Shown here piece after piece: positions 4,810-8,929 of a stretch of DNA of 8,929 nt (positions are counted from its first letter, which is position 1; the number at the start of each line of letters is the position of its first letter). The translations under genes and the position numbers were made by a program. The notes under the pieces were generated by a model. The model saw nothing but the letters and a program-made list of their open reading frames with translations. It was not told the DNA's origin and did not search any database. Source of the DNA: Propionibacterium sp. (GTDB lineage: Bacteria; Actinomycetota; Actinomycetes; Actinomycetales; Actinomycetaceae); the NCBI GenBank assembly GCA_030460725.1, contig JAKECL010000049.1:1-8929 (forward strand), read 5' to 3'.

Positions 4810-6764
4810 GCGCCCACGACTCCCAGCTCCTCGCCGAGGGCCTGGTCTCCGCCCTGGTGGCCAGCGGCGTGCACGACGTCGTCTACTGCCCGGGTTCGCG
4901 CAGCGCCCCGCTGGCCTACGCGCTCGCGGATGCCGAGCGCAGAGGCGAGGTCCGCGTCCACGTCCGCCTCGACGAGCGCGGCGCAGCCTTCGTCGCCGTG
5001 GGTCTCTCACGGGCGGGAATGCTCGGGACAGGCGTCCCCACCCTGCAGGACTGCGGGGGACGGGGGTCTCGGCCCGACACCCCCCTGATGGACGGGCGTG
5101 TCCCGCCGCGGTCCCACTCAGGGGGGCAGGACAACCTTCCTGACGAGGGCGACGCCGCGTCCTGCGCGGGTGTGGCCGGGCGCGCGGCCGCGGTCACGCT
5201 GGCGGGGGCTCGCGCGGTGGCCGTGGTGACGACCTCGGGCGGAGCGGTGGCCGAGCTCCACGCCGGGGTCGCCGAGGCCTGCCACTCCGGCCTCCCGCTC
5301 ATCGTGGTCAGCGCGGACCGGCCCTTCGAACTGCGCGGTGTGGGGGCCTCCCAGACGACGACGCAGCCAGGAATCTTCGGACCCCATGTACGAGCCACCT
5401 GGGATGTCCCGGCCGGGACCCTTTCGGACCGGCGCCTGACTGCCCTGGTCACGCGCGTGGTGGCCACGGCGATCGGGGCCCCCACAGGGGAGCCCGGGCC
5501 CGTGCACCTCAATGTCGGTTTCCGCGACCCACTGGTCCCCGACCCCGCGACACGACGCAGCGGGCTGACACCGATCTCAGGTGTCGCTGGGGGCGCGGAG
5601 GCTGTGTGCTCCGCTCCTGCGTCCCGACTCGCGGCCGGGACCTCAGGGGTCGGTGTGCGCCCCTTCCCGCTGCAACCGGTTGCCTGGGAGGAGGTCATCG
5701 ACCCGGGGTTGCGCACGGTGGTGGTGGCAGGTGACGGGGCGGATCCCCGGGCGGGGGAGTGGGCGCGTCTGGCGGACATCCCCCTGCTGGCTGAGCCGAG
5801 CTCGGGTGTGACCACGAGCCCTGCGTGGGTGCCCCACCAGCAGGCACTGCTCGCTCCCGGCGCACCGGGCGACGGCATCGAGCAGGTGGTCCTGACCGGT
5901 CGCCCGACCCTCTCACGTCCGGTCTCGGCGCTGATGGCGCGCGAGGGCGTGCGACTGGTCGTCCACTCACCGAGCCCGTCCTGGACGGACCCCGCGGGAC
6001 ACGCGGACGTGGTGGTGGGTGCCCTCCTGGATCCGGTCGCCCCCCACGAGGACCATGCGTGGAGGCAGTCCTGGCGTCGGGTGGGCGCGCGTGTGGGGGA
6101 ACGGGTCCGCGCCGAGCTCCAGTCCGAGGGTGAGCTGACCCAGGCGTCGGTGGCCGCCACGGTGTGGGAGGCGCCTCCCGGTGTGCTGCTCCTGGGAGCT
6201 TCCACCCCGATCCGGGCCGTCGACCTGGTGGCCGGTGCCCCGGGCCGCGCCGACGTCGTCTCGAACCGGGGTCTCGCAGGCATCGACGGCACCATCGCCA
6301 CGGCGCGGGGTCTGGCGTGGGGCAGTGGACAGGCGGTGCGTGCGCTCATGGGTGACCTCACCTTCTTCCACGACGCCTCCTCCCTGGCTGCCACCGAGGG
6401 CGCAGAAATGGTGGACGTGCAGGTTCTGGTGGTGGATGACCACGGGGGCGCGATCTTCGCAGGGCTTGAGCACGGGAGACCGGAGTATGCCGGGGACTAC
6501 CCGCGCTGGTTCGCCACACCTCAGGTGGCGTCCGTGGAGGACCTGGCCCGTGCCTACGGCGTGGCCTACCAGGAGGTGGACACGCAGGTGCAGCTGGAGG
6601 CACTGCTCGCGGAGCCGATACGTGGTCTGTCCGTGGTGCACATCCGGGTGTGGCGAGACCCCAGAGCGCTGGCCCGCCTGGCGGCGGCCCCCGATGAGGA
6701 GCGGGATGCACTCTCGGCGGGTCCGCGAGCGTCGACCGGAGCGCCCTCCCGCACGGGGGAGTGA
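4806..6764 (+). CDS. menD: SEPHCHC synthase, MenD, with an insertion in the PYR domain
   Basis: Thiamine-diphosphate enzyme that joins 2-oxoglutarate (with loss of CO2) to isochorismate, giving SEPHCHC, the first committed menaquinone step. From the GTG at 4806 it has 652 aa, longer than the usual ~550. PYR domain: CPGSRSAPL (28-36, Arg32 for substrate), DERGAAF with the ThDP-activating Glu57, VVTTSGGAVAELH (140-152), SADRP (169-173), GASQTTTQPGIFG (180-192). PP domain: SNRGLAGIDGTIATA (486-500), ThDP/metal motif GDLTFFHD (516-523), LVVDDHGGAIF (541-551). The excess length is mainly ~60 residues (about 72-134, bases 5019-5207) between GLSRAG and ARAVAVVTTSG, where other MenD proteins have only about four residues; a Pro/Ser/Arg-rich tail adds about 30 more. 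The frame stays intact and all key motifs are present, so the enzyme is probably active. Second gene of a menC-menD operon. Confidence 0.94.
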   Translation: MSAHDSQLLAEGLVSALVASGVHDVVYCPGSRSAPLAYALADAERRGEVRVHVRLDERGAAFVAVGLSRAGMLGTGVPTLQDCGGRGSRPDTPLMDGRVPPRSHSGGQDNLPDEGDAASCAGVAGRAAAVTLAGARAVAVVTTSGGAVAELHAGVAEACHSGLPLIVVSADRPFELRGVGASQTTTQPGIFGPHVRATWDVPAGTLSDRRLTALVTRVVATAIGAPTGEPGPVHLNVGFRDPLVPDPATRRSGLTPISGVAGGAEAVCSAPASRLAAGTSGVGVRPFPLQPVAWEEVIDPGLRTVVVAGDGADPRAGEWARLADIPLLAEPSSGVTTSPAWVPHQQALLAPGAPGDGIEQVVLTGRPTLSRPVSALMAREGVRLVVHSPSPSWTDPAGHADVVVGALLDPVAPHEDHAWRQSWRRVGARVGERVRAELQSEGELTQASVAATVWEAPPGVLLLGASTPIRAVDLVAGAPGRADVVSNRGLAGIDGTIATARGLAWGSGQAVRALMGDLTFFHDASSLAATEGAEMVDVQVLVVDDHGGAIFAGLEHGRPEYAGDYPRWFATPQVASVEDLARAYGVAYQEVDTQVQLEALLAEPIRGLSVVHIRVWRDPRALARLAAAPDEERDALSAGPRASTGAPSRTGE

Positions 6765-6834
6765 ATGTGGCGCCACCGTTGCGTGAAGGGGGGCACCGGT
6801 GATCCACACCAGCCCGGGAGGTGCGACTCCACGG

Positions 6835-6862
6835 TTTCAGGCAATGTCCAGAAAGGTTTCAG
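6835..6862 (+). promoter_or_regulatory. Three half-sites at 11-bp spacing upstream of htrA (MprA-like box?)
   Basis: TTTCAG (6835-6840), GTCCAG (6846-6851) and TTTCAG (6857-6862) are spaced exactly 11 bp apart; the outer two extend to identical GGTTTCAG (6833 and 6855). OmpR-family response regulators bind such direct repeats. The mycobacterial regulator MprA, which controls the HtrA-type protease PepD, recognises two 8-bp subunits with a 3-bp gap, also an 11-bp period. The third copy overlaps the expected -35 (6861-6866), a good position for an activator. The specific regulator is inferred. Confidence 0.5.
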
Positions 6863-6883
6863 CGAACGGCGACGATCCGGGCC

Positions 6884-6889
6884 CACAAT
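6884..6889 (+). promoter_or_regulatory. Possible -10 of htrA
   Basis: CACAAT lies 34 bp before the htrA ATG, giving a leader of roughly 25-30 nt with a proper Shine-Dalgarno. The -35 position (6861-6866, AGCGAA) is a poor consensus match, which agrees with activator dependence through the adjacent 11-bp repeats. Confidence 0.4.
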
Positions 6890-6906
6890 GGTCGCAACAG
6901 GACCCC

Positions 6907-6917
6907 GGAGAGAAGGA
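6907..6917 (+). promoter_or_regulatory. Ribosome binding site of htrA
   Basis: GGAGAGAAGGA ends six bases before ATG at 6924. It decides this start over the in-frame ATG codons at 6765 and 6888. Confidence 0.7.
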
Positions 6918-6923
6918 CCCCTC

Positions 6924-8810
6924 ATGAGCGAGAACCGCCCCGACGACGCTGAGTCGCCCACCACACCGACACCGCAGGAGGCGTGGCGTCCCGGACCTTC
7001 GGATGAGCCCGTCACCAGTCCACCCGACTCATCCGCCGCAACCACCCCGGATGCCGCAGCCACTCCGGGTGCCGCACAGGACCCTGGCGCATCGGCTGGT
7101 TCCTCCTCAGCGTTCACCCCGGGCGCGCCCACCGAGGAACTGCCCACGGGCACAGGTGGGGAGCCGCCCTCGTCACCGGAGCCGACCCGCGAGCTGCCTG
7201 TGTCGGGGGGCGACCCCTCGACCTCCCGTGGGCAGGGGAGCGCCGGATCCGGCGCAGGTGCACCCTCCCCCTGGACGACGCCGGGGACGGCCCCCTCCCG
7301 GGACCCGCGGGACCAACGCGTGGCGCAGGGGTGGAGCGGGCAGCCGGCCACCGACACAGCAGGGTCCCGGGCCACCGGTCAGCCCCCCGCGGCCCGACAC
7401 CAGCCAGGTGCGCCGCCGGGTGCTCCCGGGAACCCGCAGTACGGGGGACCCGCCCAGCCCGCGTCCCAACCGTCGGGGAGCGGGTCCCAGCCCTGGGGTG
7501 CCTCCGCCTATGGGGTGCCACCGCAGGGCGACCCACGTGCCTACACCCAGTTCCCGCAGTCGTCCGGGGCTGCGCCCTCGCCGGTGGGCACGTCGCGGCG
7601 CACCGCGAAGGGTCCGGGGTGGATGGCCCTGGTCATCGCCATGGTCGTCACGGCCATGATCGCCGTGGGCAGCACCTGGGCGATCAGTGGAGGCAGCCGG
7701 CAGTCGGCCTCGACACCGACCCCCACCACGACCCAGTCGGCTTCCCAGACGGTCAGCCCCGTCCAGTCCTCCGGCAATGCCCCTGACTGGGAGGCGGTCG
7801 CCGCTGCGGTGTCCCCGGCGACCGTGACGATCACCGTCCAGTCCCAGACGAGCTCCGATGTGGGGTCGGGTGTGGTCTATGACGCCTCCGGCCACATCGT
7901 GACGAACTACCACGTGATCTCCGCTGCGGTCTCCGCCTCCGGTGGCGCATCGACGACCGCCCAGTCCTCCGGTGGGTCCATCACCGTCACCCTGTCCGAC
8001 GGGCGGGTCTATGAGGCCAGCATCGTGGGCTCCGACCAGACCACCGACCTCGCCGTCATCCAACTGACGAACCCGCCCAGTGACCTCACCGTGGCGACCT
8101 TCGGATCCTCCAGCGCGGTGACCGTGGGCCAGTCCGTCATGGCGATCGGTTCACCCCTGGGACTGTCCGACACGGTGACCACAGGTGTGATCTCCGCACT
8201 CAACCGGCCCGTGGAGGTCTCCACCTCCGAGAGCCAGCAGCAGACGGATCCCAATGACCCCTTCGGGCAGCTGCCCCAGCAGAACCAGCAGCAGAGCGCC
8301 ACGGAGTCGGTCATCACCAATGCCATCCAGGTCGATGCCTCCATCAACCCCGGCAACTCCGGTGGTCCACTGTTCGACACGACCGGTGCGGTGATCGGCA
8401 TCAACTCCTCGATCGCCTCCCTGTCAAGTTCGAGTGACTCCTCGGGCTCCATCGGGCTGGGGTTCGCCATCCCCTCCGACCTCGTGAAGTCGGTGGCCGA
8501 CCAGCTGATCTCCACCGGCAAGGTGGACCACGCGGTGCTGGGCGTGACGATCCAGTCCGGGACGGCCACCGTCGACGGCACCACCCGCGTCGGAGCCCAG
8601 GTCGCCTCGGTGACCGACGGCGGGGCCGCCGACGAGGCAGGTATCAAGCAGGGGGACGTGGTCCTCAGTGTGGATGGCAGCCCCGTCTCCTCGGCGAAGT
8701 CCCTGTCGGGATATGTGCGTCGCTACAAGGGTGGGGACTCCGTCACCCTGGAGATTGCCCGGGACGGGGCGATCCAGAAGGTGCAGGTGACCCTGGGCTC
8801 GAAGGGCTGA
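6924..8810 (+). CDS. htrA: Membrane-anchored HtrA/DegP-family serine protease with PDZ domain
   Basis: Trypsin-like envelope quality-control protease, comparable to mycobacterial PepD/HtrA; 628 aa from the ATG at 6924. Residues 1-228 are a long Pro/Ser/Thr/Gly-rich, probably disordered cytoplasmic segment. One membrane helix (about 232-255) then places the rest outside. A Ser/Thr/Pro/Gln linker (256-285) leads to the protease domain (about 288-530) with catalytic His330 (TNYHV), Asp375 (TTDLAV) and Ser479 (NPGNSGGP). A C-terminal PDZ domain follows (about 536-626; AGIKQGDVVLSVDG at 572-585). The His motif is TNYHV where TNNHV or TNAHV is commoner. A Gln-rich loop (about 436-460) and a Ser/Ala-rich loop (335-351) enlarge the protease domain. 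The gene has its own Shine-Dalgarno and promoter region 160 bp after menD, so it is probably not part of the men operon. A stress-response role is inferred from the family. Confidence 0.94.
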   Translation: MSENRPDDAESPTTPTPQEAWRPGPSDEPVTSPPDSSAATTPDAAATPGAAQDPGASAGSSSAFTPGAPTEELPTGTGGEPPSSPEPTRELPVSGGDPSTSRGQGSAGSGAGAPSPWTTPGTAPSRDPRDQRVAQGWSGQPATDTAGSRATGQPPAARHQPGAPPGAPGNPQYGGPAQPASQPSGSGSQPWGASAYGVPPQGDPRAYTQFPQSSGAAPSPVGTSRRTAKGPGWMALVIAMVVTAMIAVGSTWAISGGSRQSASTPTPTTTQSASQTVSPVQSSGNAPDWEAVAAAVSPATVTITVQSQTSSDVGSGVVYDASGHIVTNYHVISAAVSASGGASTTAQSSGGSITVTLSDGRVYEASIVGSDQTTDLAVIQLTNPPSDLTVATFGSSSAVTVGQSVMAIGSPLGLSDTVTTGVISALNRPVEVSTSESQQQTDPNDPFGQLPQQNQQQSATESVITNAIQVDASINPGNSGGPLFDTTGAVIGINSSIASLSSSSDSSGSIGLGFAIPSDLVKSVADQLISTGKVDHAVLGVTIQSGTATVDGTTRVGAQVASVTDGGAADEAGIKQGDVVLSVDGSPVSSAKSLSGYVRRYKGGDSVTLEIARDGAIQKVQVTLGSKG

Positions 8811-8819
8811 GCGCAGGGA

Positions 8820-8835
8820 GCCACATCCTGGTGGC
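8820..8835 (+). terminator. Candidate terminator hairpin after htrA
   Basis: GCCAC (8820-8824), loop of six bases, GTGGC (8831-8835) forms a 5-bp stem 10 bp past the htrA stop. There is no U-tract. Actinobacterial terminators often lack one, but the stem is short, so this is tentative. Confidence 0.3.
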
Positions 8836-8845
8836 GCCCACGGGC

Positions 8846-8929
8846 GGGGGCCCCCCGCGCGGGGGGCCCCCCCCCCGGGGGGGGGGGGGGGGTGGGGCGG
8901 GGGGTGTTGGGGGGGGTGGCGCCCCCGGC
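8846..8929. repeat. Extreme G/C-tract tail with perfect GC inverted repeat
   Basis: Bases 8846-8871 form a perfect palindrome of G and C only (G5 C6 GCGC G6 C5). The C run continues to ten (8867-8876) and is followed by a run of 16 G (8877-8892) and a G/T-rich stretch. GGTGGCGCCC at 8830-8839 recurs at 8915-8924. No gene is seen. It may be a real terminator followed by unreliable base calls at a contig end. Confidence 0.6.

Noticed and set aside
4916..6394. 492-codon open frame on the minus strand inside menD
   Set aside because: Ser/Arg/Thr/Pro-rich composition with no domain; it is an antisense shadow of menD, whose motifs are unmistakable.
7173..8063. 296-codon minus-strand frame opposite htrA
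   Set aside because: Gly/Arg-rich shadow; the plus strand encodes the protease.

Overview
The window reads as chromosomal DNA of a high-GC Gram-positive bacterium, most likely an actinomycete of the Actinomyces/Schaalia kind. The evidence is the very high GC content at third codon positions, frequent GTG starts, a type II (Asp-bearing) MenB, a lipoprotein with a DUF4232-like domain, and a membrane-anchored HtrA with a long Pro/Ser/Thr-rich cytoplasmic leader. No phage, insertion sequence, tRNA, rRNA or CRISPR was seen.

Layout: (1) On the minus strand, menB (437-1417) is followed 17 bp later by a lipoprotein gene cut off by the left edge (1-419). (2) On the plus strand, a four-helix membrane protein of unknown function (1549-2043) precedes an ornithine carbamoyltransferase gene (2117-3133). 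(3) A 179-bp gap between convergent genes holds a degenerate 11-bp tandem repeat and a weak hairpin. (4) A small minus-strand membrane protein (3313-3648) is divergent from menC (3727-4809), which overlaps menD (4806-6764) by 4 bp. (5) htrA (6924-8810) has its own promoter region with three direct half-sites exactly 11 bp apart. (6) The last ~75 bases are an extreme G/C-tract region that may not be reliable sequence.

Functionally the window holds three steps of the o-succinylbenzoate menaquinone pathway: MenD makes SEPHCHC, MenC makes o-succinylbenzoate, and MenB closes the naphthoate ring. MenF, MenH, MenE, MenA and MenG are not here, so the pathway is split around the genome. An arginine-metabolism gene and two unknown membrane proteins lie between the men genes. 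HtrA is an envelope stress protease and is probably regulated separately.

The most notable unexplained signals are regulatory: four genes (menB, the ornithine carbamoyltransferase gene, the 3313-3648 gene and menC) each carry a -10-like hexamer ending 6-7 nt before the start codon, as in leaderless transcripts; the 11-bp-phased sites before htrA resemble an OmpR-family (MprA-like) box; and MenD carries a roughly 60-residue insertion. I did not see a clearly new biological system; these are local features of otherwise recognisable genes.
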